Shown piece after piece: positions 50,201 through 59,899 of a stretch of 64,000 nt of DNA. Position 1 is the first letter of the stretch; every line of letters begins with the position of its first letter. The notes beneath the pieces are model-generated. The model was not told where the DNA came from and searched no databases. It worked only from the letters and a program-made list of their open reading frames with translations. The DNA lies in assembly GCF_016859285.1 (NCBI RefSeq), contig NC_053411.1:1362001-1426000 (forward strand), read 5' to 3'. A program made the position numbers and the translations under genes. The DNA is from Xiphias gladius (taxonomy: Eukaryota > Chordata > Actinopteri > Istiophoriformes > Xiphiidae).

Positions 50201-53200
50201 TTCACATAGGGCCAGGTTGGGTTGGATAGCTTTGTCCCCTTAATTAAAAAAAAAAAAAAAAAGATTAAAAATGATTTAAAAAACTGCATTTTGTATTTAA
50301 TCAGGTTATCTTTCTCTAATATTAAAATTAGTTTGATGATCTGAAACATTTAAGTGTGACAAAAAAAAAGTAGAAATCAGGAAGGGGGCACATACTTTTT
50401 CACAGCACTGTATTATTTAATTAATCTTAATTTAAGAAAGCACCTCCATCAGCTACTGCCATAAATAGAATCTAATTCTATGGGAAATGCCGGAATTACA
50501 TTAAAAACATCAAGCTTGAAGATTTTAGAATCTGGGGGCACTATGATCTGGGAGTATATCTTGAAACTAGCAGAGCAATCCATATAACACAAAACCATGT
50601 ACTCACTTAGTGTGTGCACACTTGTGAGTAAAGTTAGTACAGGGGGCGTGTATGTGTGTGGATTTAAGATCTAATAATAGTGATAATCACTTTAAAGTAG
50701 CCTTTTTTCAATACATATTGATTTATAATATAAAATATTATGAACACTTTTATGTAACATGTTTGTAACTAACAAATAAACGCAGGATGTTCCTTTACAT
50801 AGACCCCTTTTCCAAACTATCCTCTAGCATTGAGCCTTAGACAATAATGGTCTTTTATTAACCCTGAAGCAGGCCTCACTGCAATTTACAAAATAAAAGC
50901 TGAAGAGGTGCTTTAAGGCTCTTATGTGAAACACAAAGAGGAACAGGTTCATTGAAGGCATTGAGCCATATCATACCTGCTCTCACAAAGTAGAAAACAA
51001 CTGTGAAGCTGAAAGGAGTTTGGGCTCTGTGATTGCTACTCACTTGCATTGCTGTCAGCCAGAGTGTTGAGATTGCCCGAGATGTCTCGCCTCCGGAACA
51101 GACACACCACCTTTGCCTCCACATTCCCATTGGCTGTCTGTAAGTGGAAAGTCAGTGGTTACAAGTTAGATTTTCCAGCCAAAAGTGTGAGCTTTTGTAG
51201 CTATTACTCATTTTTCTGTCTCTTTAGCCACGCTGACATGGTTAAATTCATTGCTCACGCTAAGCGTTATTCAGAGGTACTGGAAAGTTATTAACTTGAG
51301 TTCAGTTTCATGTACATTTCATACTGATCATTTACGATTCATACTGATTCCAATTTCAGTTTTGCTTTTCGTCATTTCTGATTCTTACCATATTATTTGA
51401 GCCAGCCAAAATATATTGCAGGTAAAAACCAATAGTGTTTTGCCCATCATATCAAAACCAACCACTCACACTTCCTACAGACAGCAAAGACTGTTTTCTC
51501 ATCTGCTCAGTGTAGAACTGTAATCAAATTAACAAGTTAAAAGGATAATTGTATTACAACTCTTATTTTCATTCATTTCTTTCAGTTCCAGTATCACTGT
51601 ACTTAAAAGGGGCCATATTATGCTAATTTTCAGGTTCATATTTTTATTTCAGGGGTCTACTAGAAAATGTTTACTTATACCACCTATTTCTGCAACACCT
51701 CTTTTCAACCTCTGTCCTAAATAGTCCGTTTTAGCTCATGTCTCCTTTTAATCAGCTCCCACAGCCCTGAGCAGAACCTGCCTACCATATCCAAACAGTG
51801 TTTCTGGTCTTCCATGACGGCCGTCTAAACTCTGCTGACAGTCTTTAGCTACACTCTTCCCACGAATATCACTCCAATAACCACTTCTACAACAAATATG
51901 AACAACTGCACGTGTTCAAGCAGCGGTCTCATTCAAAATCAGGAATAAACATCATCAGCAACCAAGATTACAAAACTTTTCCACAGGTAAATACATTTAC
52001 TTACATCTCTGTCACATAATGTTTGGTTTGTATTTATGCATAAACTCTCCAACCGTAAACATATTCTCTTTGAAGCATTAGTTTTGAGGAGATACAGAGG
52101 TAGCATGTTAGCAGTAATGTTAGCATTCCCAAAACATACTACGTAATGTAAACACTTACAGTAATTGTCAGTATGTAGGTGCAAAGCATATGTATCAGGT
52201 CAAGTAATTTTCCCTGGTAAAAAAAAACAAAAAACTAATTATTGCATAAAAGTAATAGTATAGTAAGCACTGAAGCAGATGTCCCCATGTGTTATCCTGA
52301 CTGAATGCATTAGTTATATCAGACCAGTGGCATCTACCATCATGTGACAGTAACTTGCATGGAACAGACTTTATTCTGTATGACGTCAACATAACTGAAG
52401 GTGAAATTACTGATCTTAAGAAGTAACTTGTTTATGAACTTGAAAAACTGCTCAGATACCAAAGTATCTACAGCTACTATGAGGACTGTACTTTGTCCAT
52501 GTTTCACAGAGTAACCTGGATCTTTTCACTTGAGAAGTTTTTGCTGTCAGGTAACTGTCATATTTATGCTTTAAAATGTTTGTTTGAGATTCAGATTATT
52601 GGAATGGTACCCTTTCAAAAATACTGTTAATAATTGTTTAATATATATTGTGATTTGTCAACACTAATAAACTTTAACTGTCAAACTTTTGAGAAATGTC
52701 TTGAGTTGCTTACTGAGTTGCCATTTACTCCTGGTAGTAAAGGATTACTACCAAAACTCTATTTCACATTTTCCTAGCCATAATGTTAAACGTACCTTCT
52801 TTTTTTTTAAACCCTTTTATGTGCAAGAAATAAGTTTTTCAGATCACCTGTTAAATAAATTAAATAAATCCTTTGTGAAAGAAAATAATATATTTCTCCA
52901 ATAACAAATGACCCCTACTACTAAACTTACTGCATTTAAAAAATGACAACTCCCTCCTTAAAAATAAAACTTTATTTATAACAAATGAAATATAAATATA
53001 GCCAGGGTATATATAATGCACAAAGCAGCCAAAGCTTTTTCTGTTAAAACAGTCCAGATCATGTCCTATATCAAGGTGAAGATTTTCTTGTATACTGAAA
53101 TTGTGTGAACTGGTGTAGGAGCTCTCGGGGCAGAAAGTCAGATGAGTCATCTTGACGTGTCTTCCTGTAGATACCTCAACACTTTCCTGATGATGCTGTG

Positions 53201-56200
53201 TTGTTTTGAGGCTGTCACTTGAACGAAGTACGACACCTACCCAGTGGAAACTTCCTCCTCTGATGGTCTCTCATACTGTGAAAAGAGCAGGAACACCTCA
53301 ACAAAAAACAAGCTTCATCATGTCACTCAGACAATCTGTAAACATGGCAGAGTCAGTGTTACTGGTATATTATTATATTATGTTTCTGTAGGGCCATTTC
53401 GGTACACCTGCAGATAAATTTGGTCTTGAATAAAAGGAGAAACATCTATTTAAGAGAGTGTGTGGTGATCACAGTACTAATGTCAATTTACAGTAAGAAG
53501 CAAAATGACCAGTGAAGCTACCTGCTCATCGTAATTGTCTAATTCTTAAATTTAGCTATTTCATTTCTAGGTCATCTGGCCTAAGTTACTGATATTTAAA
53601 TATTATTCTTAAATTCACTTTCTCTAAAGACCAGAGCCTCTAAAAACTAAAGTACTGATGTAGCCTGATTACTGTCATGAGAAAGTTTGTGCTATTTGGA
53701 GAGGGTTTTTTTTGCATGTTTATTTCTGTATTTGTAGTAATTCTAGTGGGAATTCTGTTTTAACAAGCATTATTTTGAGCACTGAAAATACTTTCCTTTA
53801 AATTTTTTATAACATAAGGCATCTTTCAAAAATACAGATCAGGTATTTGCAGACATTATTCATACTATTAACAAATGTTAACCTCTGACATTTTCTTTCT
53901 TTGTTTCGATGGACAGCAGTGTAAGCACATATGCTGTTGGAAAAGGGTCTGTCGGGTATCATGCATGCTAACATAATATGTTAGCATAACATAATATGTT
54001 AGCATAACATGCTGTGATGCAGGCACAGGGGTCCTGCTGTGATGTACTATCTGAAAGAAAAATTACAGGACAAACTTTTTCACAATTTGTAGCCCCCCCC
54101 CTCCAAAAAAAGGTCTCGTCTACATTAAATCAATCAGTTTAGCTAAGATGAAATGTTTGATGTCAATGATTAACTTTATTCTCAAGTCAAGAGATCAAAA
54201 GATCAAAAATCTGCGGATATTAGACCACTCTTGTTTCAGATATGACACTATGACAGTAGGAATCAGTATATGCAGCTGGATAGTGTTGTCTGATAGAAAC
54301 ATGAGCCACATGTTGGGTCAAAGTAGTTAAACATTATTGCAGTCAAGTTAGCCAGATCAGTAGCAGGACGCCAGGATTTACTGAAACATCATTAATACAG
54401 CATTTGCCACTTTACTTATTCATGCAGACAGCCTAACATTAACCACCGCAGGGTCCCTCATCCCAAGGCAAATATTAATGTTACTTCAAAGCTCTGTTTC
54501 AGGGCTGTACTCCTGGATCAAGTTACTCTGCAGCTAATAGCAGTAGCTACATGTTAATGGAGCAGTTGTGGGTGCTGTCAGCGGTGAGCGGAAGAAAGGG
54601 GGAAGACTGGCTTCTGTTTTACACAGGGAAAAGACTGACTGGAGGTGATGTACATTTGAAATAGTTTGTGAAGACTGAAATGAACAAACTCAACAGCAAA
54701 CTAGCATTTTAGCATGTTAGCGTTAGGAAGAGCAAACTCAGGAGCACAGTTGCTCACTGAAATAGTTAGGCCCAGGTTAGCGCAGGCTATTGATAATAAG
54801 CCACAAAGAAAAAAGGTGTTTCTGAGATACTTACAGTTCTGAATCGACACATTGGTACAATAAAGTTGGAACTGCCGGTCCCTCAGTAGCAGCATAGCTG
54901 ACAATCCTGGCCAGCAAGCTGGCAGGTGGCGGTTGCTGAACCCTATCGCCTCGGTTAAATGCGAAGTCCAGAGAAAATTGCAGGAGCTTACTGCTGTAGG
55001 AGGTCCAAAATATGCAAATGATATCCCCTGGTGTCTAATGTTGCCTTCACTCCACCGCAGCAACGACAGAAACACTTTCTTCCAGACACTGTGTTCGCTG
55101 TTGCAGTCCCTGCAGACTGCACTTAATGGTTGTGCCCTGGTGCTGGGGTATGCGGATCCTGGAGCTGAGGCCTGGAGCGTCCATTTATGGACTTCCACGG
55201 CGCTCATACGTAAGAGTGTTGGGAAAGCAACGAAGATTTCAAAACAGACTGAAACTTGGGTTTTTGTCTTACAGGCAGCATTGTAACAGACTTTCAAGGT
55301 CCTCAAGTTTCGAAACTTTGGCTATGTTATACATGGACATCCAACATCAAAACATTATATAAATGAGAGAAATCACAAAAAGGATAACATATCCCCTTTA
55401 ATAAGTCGACACTTTACCCAGATTATCGGGATTGTCTCCTCAGTATTAGGAGGCAGGTACAACTCAAAATTAACATTTGTTTTTTTTGGCCCCATCAGAC
55501 TTCTTTTCTAGCAACGCTTCCATGTTAGTAAATCTCAGCTATTAACTTGGCATGTAGGATGTTATTATTGATGATGGCCAAACGGCAATAAGAACAAAGT
55601 TACAAACAGAAATTTCAAGTTACAAACTGAAATTTCCATTTAAGTTCCCTGTGGTCACTGCTTCACCATTAAAGCTTTCCACCAGACATTTAATGTACGG
55701 CTATGAAGCAGCCACAGGTTTCTGTCACACAAGTCACCAATATTAGTGACTAATAAGTTCATTAAACCTTCCTGTTTATAAAAATGGGTTTGATTAAAGA
55801 GGAAATCTTTTTGTCAGTACATCACTTTCAGATAATTCAGGGAGGAAGAGTTGTCAGTTTATTATAAACAGTACTTTATTTAACTTTATTTTAACAGTAG
55901 TTTATTTAACTTTATTTAAACAGTACTTCATTAAACTAACAGGTAAAAGATTTCTATAATGGCCTATGGCTAATTTTTCATTAGCACAGCTTTAAGACAA
56001 GAGCCATGGTTAGCAATGATGCTGATGAAATAAAACTCAGAAAGACTGATTGACATGTAATGTGCATTGTTTTTAGAAATATGACTTATGATATACAGCC
56101 TCTAGGGGTGTATGATTCACCTTTTTCCATGGCTTAGTGTTAAAAAAAAAAAAAAAAAAAAAAAATTATTCAGGTTGTGATGTGTGCATTTGAAAATGTT

Positions 56201-57358
56201 TTTAAATGTGTGCAAATTGCTTGGTATTTGTGTGTAGATTGGAATACGCATTTGTGAGTACCCAAAATTACACACAAAATCGTACAAATTTGTAAATCTT
56301 ACTTTTCATTTGTAGATCATGTAATACACATTTTTGACCATTTGAGCCTAATTTCTCTCCATAAAACAGACCTTAGTCCAGCTGGGCAACACCCGACTTT
56401 TAACCGACTTCAACTTCAACTCTATACAGGCCTTATTTGGTGTCCACCAGCTGGTGATTATAAAACTAACTTCAGCCAGCTTTCTGACTGTTTTGTTCTC
56501 TGCTGCTTGTGCAATGAGATTCACTTCACACAGGTCAGTTTAGTTAGTAGATGATTATGTATGTGGCCTTTGATGTAGCCCCCGTGCTCTTTCTATCTGA
56601 ATGTTAATGTTATCAAACCTCTTCCACAGTGAAGTTGTTCCTTTTCTTGGAACCAATTCCTCCAGTTAATATCACAATATGACAATTTTTTCATAAACTA
56701 TTTGATGTAGGTGGTGGGGGGTTCATTCTCCCTGGACCTGGACTATAACTAATCACAAGAGGAGACAAAGTAACAACAGGACAGACAGCTCTTCCCTCCA
56801 CACTCCAGCCTGGGCCTAGAGAGCTGGCCACACTCTCTCTTACTATCCATTTGTTGTGCTCAGCAGCCATTAACACTCAGGACGATGCAGTCTTCCTGGT
56901 GCTCAGCACAAGCCCTTCAACGTAACAGTATTACATAAATGAGCTTAATCCTTTGACTGGGAAACAAGCCTGTGTCATATGCTACTGCTGTTATATAAGT
57001 GGCTGCTGTACTAGTCCTGTCGTTACTGTAGCCATGGTTTACCAACTAGTGTCCAGGAAAGACAGAGGGAAATGGTGTATGTGTACAGTATTTTGACTGG
57101 AACATGTTTGAGGTGTCCTAATGTACATTTCTACTGATGACTGCCTGCCAATCAGAATATTTTGTGACTATGGTATGAGCTGAGAAAGACAGCTGGTTAG
57201 GGTATACAGCTTAACAATAAAACACTATCATGTATTTGTTAACCAGCTTTTTGATTGAGACTGCTGAAAGACAAGGTGAAGACAACCAACCTTGTTGAGC
57301 TCTTCTATTCTGCGGATCAGGTAAGGGTTGCTGGAGGAGTTCTCAAAGTACACGTAAT
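32247..57358 (-). CDS. mta2: Metastasis-associated protein 2, NuRD subunit (5' partial)
   Basis: Seventeen coding exons: 57291-57358, 51044-51137, 41947-42064, 40498-40561, 40231-40348, 39993-40095, 39276-39375, 37323-37511, 37037-37111, 36868-36926, 36678-36778, 35734-35873, 35383-35611, 34977-35066, 34735-34853, 33892-34034 and 32247-32400. All phases match and they yield 653 complete residues. The first exon (about 10 residues) is beyond 64000; human MTA2 is 668. Domains in order: BAH ([23 protein letters not shown] to about exon 40231), ELM2 (from [13 protein letters not shown] through exon 39276, which has [18 protein letters not shown]), SANT ([21 protein letters not shown]), and a GATA-type finger split over two exons (CESCH, then CRLCASCW). 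A basic [11 protein letters not shown] and the conserved C-terminal TSEPIVLED follow. ELM2-SANT is the HDAC1/2-binding unit in MTA proteins, so the product is a nuclear scaffold of NuRD. Identity is near certain. Confidence 0.97.
33010..33575 (-). repeat. Teleost repeat ending 'AGCATATTTCC..TTCCTTTAA' type
   Basis: In the last mta2 intron. It has 'gccagttaacttagcttagcac', 'agaccagaaac', and at the right end 'gagaatggtaacaatctga' and 'tcagcaaaaaaaaactcaaa', then 'gtgtatttccaagaacatc'. The order matches a common fish repeat; a short opposite-strand piece lies at 20690-20780. Confidence 0.6.
37922..38858. mobile_element. MITE-like element with inverted ends
   Basis: The left end AAGGCTGGGCAATAT (about 37920-37934) is mirrored by the right end, whose reverse complement is AAGGCTAGGCAGTAT (about 38838-38852). 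The interior (about 0.9 kb) is AT-rich, with no transposase. It lies in the mta2 intron between exons 37323 and 39276. A clear target duplication is not visible. Confidence 0.45.
39185..39260. repeat. (CA)n microsatellite beside an mta2 exon
   Basis: About 76 bp of pure CA. In the mta2 transcript it is a (UG)n tract that begins about 15 nt after the 5' splice site of exon 39276-39375. Confidence 0.97.
41589..41634. repeat. Perfect 17-bp inverted repeat (hairpin)
   Basis: Arms AGTCAGTCACCTTCACT and AGTGAAGGTGACTGACT are exact reverse complements, separated by a 12-nt loop, in an mta2 intron. The loop plus the right arm repeats AGGTGACTGA, suggesting local template-switch origin. Confidence 0.9.
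42120..42195 (+). repeat. Repeat tail 'GGCGCTATATAAATAA'
   Basis: Ends in 'gatttggcgctatataaata' then ATTTAATTTAATTTAATTGAAT, the usual 3' tail of a widespread fish retroelement. It lies 55 nt upstream, in gene orientation, of mta2 exon 41947-42064. Confidence 0.6.
42200..43800. other. mta2 intron sequence, no gene seen
   Basis: Part of the 9-kb intron between exons 51044 and 41947. I see poly-T tracts and short chance ORFs only. Confidence 0.5.
43815..43842. repeat. (GT)n microsatellite
   Basis: About 27 bp of GT dinucleotides. Confidence 0.95.
43981..44052. repeat. (GA)n purine tract
   Basis: Imperfect AG dinucleotide tract with GAGAGACATAGAG-type interruptions, about 70 bp of mostly purine. 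Confidence 0.9.
44227..44286. repeat. (CA)n microsatellite
   Basis: About 60 bp of pure CA, flanked on the left by a C-rich tract (44100-44130). Confidence 0.97.
44290..46100. other. mta2 intron sequence, no gene seen
   Basis: AT-rich intron sequence without recognisable coding or RNA features. Confidence 0.45.
46108..46360 (+). repeat. 'GAGGACATTTTGGCTGGTCC' repeat, copy 2, with GT/GC tract
   Basis: Starts after a GTGTGTGCGCGCGCGC tract (46110-46142). It shares 'ggttaagacttggttt', 'gtttaggttagggtaag', 'ctagggaatg' and 'gtcaatgagtgtcctcac' with the copy at 31780-31980, in the same order, and is slightly longer. Confidence 0.75.
46380..48800. other. mta2 intron sequence, no gene seen
   Basis: A G-rich block near 46397-46447 (runs of GGGG), then AT-rich intron. 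No gene is recognised; the ORFs here lack family features. Confidence 0.45.
48803..48879. repeat. Tc1 left terminal inverted repeat
   Basis: Begins CAGTGCTGTATTTGCC and ends GTTTCAGATCATCAAA. It pairs with 50332-50410, with a small deletion and some mismatches. Confidence 0.85.
49014..50040 (-). pseudogene. Tc1 transposase, frameshifted
   Basis: Minus strand: an N-terminal paired-like/HTH part (about 49860-50040) with stops; a middle part with [15 protein letters not shown] and [21 protein letters not shown]; the first catalytic Asp in a WSDESK-like context (about 49585, in another frame); the second in [13 protein letters not shown] (about 49280-49316); and the catalytic Glu in [11 protein letters not shown] (about 49190-49225). 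The stop TAG is at 49014-49016. Several frameshifts and stops make it non-functional; a cis-mobilised relic at best. Confidence 0.9.
50332..50410. repeat. Tc1 right terminal inverted repeat
   Basis: Inverted partner of 48803-48879. It carries an A9 run at about 50360 and ends TTTTTCACAGCACTG before the TA. Confidence 0.85.
51605..52000 (+). repeat. Left part of an 'AAAGGGG..CATATTATGC' element
   Basis: Begins 'aaaaggggccatattatgct' then 'aattttcaggttcatatttt', and has 'ctactagaaaatgtttac' inside. This is the standard start of a common fish repeat whose other end is an inverted copy of the tip (see 54830-55399). Confidence 0.65.
52200..54500. other. mta2 intron between the two repeat ends
   Basis: AT-rich, non-coding. 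A short duplication of 'ataatatgttagcataac' occurs at about 53968-54008. It may be a nested insertion between the two halves of the flanking repeat. Confidence 0.35.
54530..55399. repeat. Right part of an 'AAAGGGG..CATATTATGC' element
   Basis: Ends 'aggataacatatccccttta', the near inverse of the tip at 51605. It carries a 201-codon open frame on the minus strand (54701-55306) with no recognisable domain; the frame appears to be a by-product of the repeat. Confidence 0.45.
55855..55930. repeat. Short tandem repeat, about 30-bp units
   Basis: Units of the form 'acagta(c/g)tttatttaact' plus TTATTTTA, two to three copies. Confidence 0.7.
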
Positions 57359-57359
57359 C

Positions 57360-58950
57360 TGGAAAAAAACAACAGAAAACAAAGATTTGACACTCATGCA
57401 GTGTTCACAGGGACACACATCAGTGCACAACCACACCTCATAAAAGAAATAGTTCGAAGAATATTCATTATACTAACAAAACCTTTTACAACGACAGCCC
57501 TGAATACATTTCTGCCTGATCCTCTGATAGTTCAGGTCTCCTCTGGACAGACACCTCCACAGTTCTATCATTGAACCTCATCTGCTCTAAACGTGTTTTG
57601 TGGGTAAAATGGCAGAACTGAAAAGATTTTGGCTAACCTGATGGACAGGAATCCATTTTCCTTGACATACAGCTCTAATTGGAAGAACCAGACACTGCCA
57701 GCTCAGTAAACGGACTGGTGTAACATGAACTCCAGGAAAGCTCTCTATCCAAAGACAATGAATTAATTTGATTTCATCAGCTGATTTGATGTGTATGGTA
57801 TGGTTAGAGGTAAGTGTTAGAAATGAATATCAGCCATAACTGCAGGATGTTACCCAAAGCATGTACTAGTGGCAGTGCTCTACTTTGATTTTTCACATGC
57901 ACCACCATGTAAAAAGTTTCCCTCGATCCTGTGACTGACATGTTACATTTCTTATTTTCATTTTCACTTTTATCCACTACCAATTTTTCATTCATAAATA
58001 TTTTCTAGAAGTCAGGATTTAAATATTCGCATGAAACAAAAAAAAGAAAAAGTACAATGATATTATTGGTACTCTTAGAATACTATTTTTATAATAAACG
58101 GGGATGTGTGCTTCTTGGTCCATGTCACCTGTAGCTGATAACAAGCGACAGTGTGTAGTCTGATTTAAGAGGTGTATATGGTCTGTGAAGTGGCTGGAGC
58201 AGGAGCCTTCAACAAGTCATGACCAAATGTCTAAGGGTAGACTTGAGGCTAGTGTTTTTCCCCCCACCAAAATCATTAGTAACTTTTCCCTGGTGACCAT
58301 GAACATCCATACCAAAATTCATGGTAATCTGTCCATTAACCTACCTTCTGAAAAATTCTACATGACTGTTTCCAAACTCTGCAAAATGTGGAAGCATTAT
58401 TTGACTAGAAGTTTGAAGATGTAAAGCAGGAAGGCAATATAACTTGCTTTTGTAGCAACTTGTGCCAATGTTTGACAACTGACACTAATTGGACAAGTAG
58501 AGTAACTGCTAGAACTAGACCGATAAATCATCCAGGCAACATTGAGAGATCATTCTCAGTTTAGTGTATACTTGGTTCTGTTTGTTCACTAATATTCTGT
58601 ACGTAGAAATGTTTGCCATGTGTCACATTAACGCAACATGCCAACAAGCCACAGCCTCCTCCATCAAATCCAGAACTCTTTACAGCCCATCCTGCGAACC
58701 ACAAATAATCCTCCCCACACACAGCACTGAGACATCTTATACTTCAATTGGGCTGCTAATGACAGCTAATTTCATGTGGCAAAGGGGGAAAAAGATTGAT
58801 TTCAATATGGTTAGAATGTAACGTAAGTAGAGGAGCTCTTGTGTCTGTTTAGGAGACATCTGCAGGTCACATCCAAAGGTCAAGAGTCCAGTGGGCTAGC
58901 CAGGAGCAGCATGATTGTCAAATGAGCAAACAGTCTGCAGTTCAGTCAAT
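57360..58950. other. mta2 presumed first intron, no gene seen
   Basis: No match on either strand to the expected mta2 first exon (MAANMYRVG-type start). Only short chance ORFs. Confidence 0.5.
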
Positions 58951-58954
58951 ACTC

Positions 58955-59640
58955 ACTCCACATCCGAGTCCTCCGACCCGAGTACCTGACGGGTAACCCG
59001 CAAAAAATTATGTGTAATGGGAATAATTTTTTTTTTTTATATTAATCCACAAGTACGGGCACTAGTAAAAATGAACTAAAAGCGAAAACAGAAATGAAAA
59101 TGAAGATGAAGATGCAGTTTTTGGGGTTTTTAAAAAAAATATCTAAACCAGTGTGATTTTAATCAAACCTATTAGTGGCCATGATTTTTGTTTTTTTTTT
59201 GGTGAATGCTTATGACAACACCTTTCACCCCTAAACTCATTATCATTCCAGATCTGAGAATGCAGCTGACTGCAATGGAGCAGTCACTTTGGATATGTGG
59301 ACAGATGGTTACCACAAAGTCAGGGATCTTTGTGTCACTTTGCATTACATCAACATCAAGTGGAAGCTGACTGAGTGAGTGCTTTGCACATCTGAATGGG
59401 ACAGTACATCCCGCAAAACAACAGATAACCTCGAGACCATTGTGAGTGACTGTGTAGCCTATGCATTTGATTAACACTACGGGTACAGGTCAGGTAGCAC
59501 GCCTTATTTTAACGGGTCAGGCTGGATCTGGATCTGAATTAGACAAAGATTGTGGCTAATAGGTCAGTTCTGGTACTGAACTTTGTGGGTGTGGGCAGGT
59601 GCAGATTTGCAAAACTGGACCCCTGCAGGACTCTGCTCCA
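58955..59640 (+). mobile_element. hAT transposon remnant
   Basis: Flanks with degraded CCCGAGTACC/GGGTAACCCG-type motifs (58975-59005) and GACCCCTGCAGGACTCT (about 59618-59635) look like hAT-type termini. Between them is a transposase fragment at 59250-59378. The edges are approximate. Confidence 0.55.
59250..59378 (+). pseudogene. hAT transposase fragment
   Basis: The open frame ending in TGA at 59376-59378 reads VTLDMWTDGYHKVRDLCVTL and then HYINIKWKL. This matches the conserved core of hAT transposases, the first catalytic Asp in the DMWT context followed by the strand with H-Y-I and W. Only about 43 codons remain. Confidence 0.7.
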
Positions 59641-59866
59641 CACGTATATTCTCCAATCACAGCTCCAAACACTGACCTCAGTTCAGTCAGAATGAAAAAA
59701 TGATTCAATCAGGTTAAAACAGGTGTGTTAGTAAAATTACCTCTGTATGCCTCAACTTCACCATAACAGAGGTCTAAGAGACATTATGAACTGGAATGAC
59801 ATGGAAATAGCAGGAAAAAATCTGGAGGCTGGCAAGTGAGATAACAGGTTAATTCTGTTACAGTGT

Positions 59867-59894
59867 AATGCTACAGGTTGATACCTGTAGCATT
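59867..59894. repeat. Perfect 12-bp inverted repeat
   Basis: AATGCTACAGGT and ACCTGTAGCATT around a TGAT loop. Intronic; function unknown. Confidence 0.9.
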
Positions 59895-59899
59895 CAACA

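Larger units (their letters stand above)
48803..50410 (-). mobile_element. Nearly full-length Tc1-like DNA transposon
   Basis: A 1,608-bp unit that starts CAGTGCTG and ends CAGCACTG, flanked by TA on both sides (48801-48802 and 50411-50412), the Tc1 target-site duplication. Terminal inverted repeats of about 80 bp lie at 48803-48879 and 50332-50410; the left one lacks a few bases near its tip. The transposase relic inside is on the minus strand. The length is that of a typical Tc1 element. It is inserted in an mta2 intron in gene orientation. Confidence 0.92.

Noticed and set aside
54701..55306. 201-codon minus-strand ORF
   Set aside because: It lies within a common repeat, shows no domain, and the overlapping opposite strand is also open. 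Likely repeat-derived.
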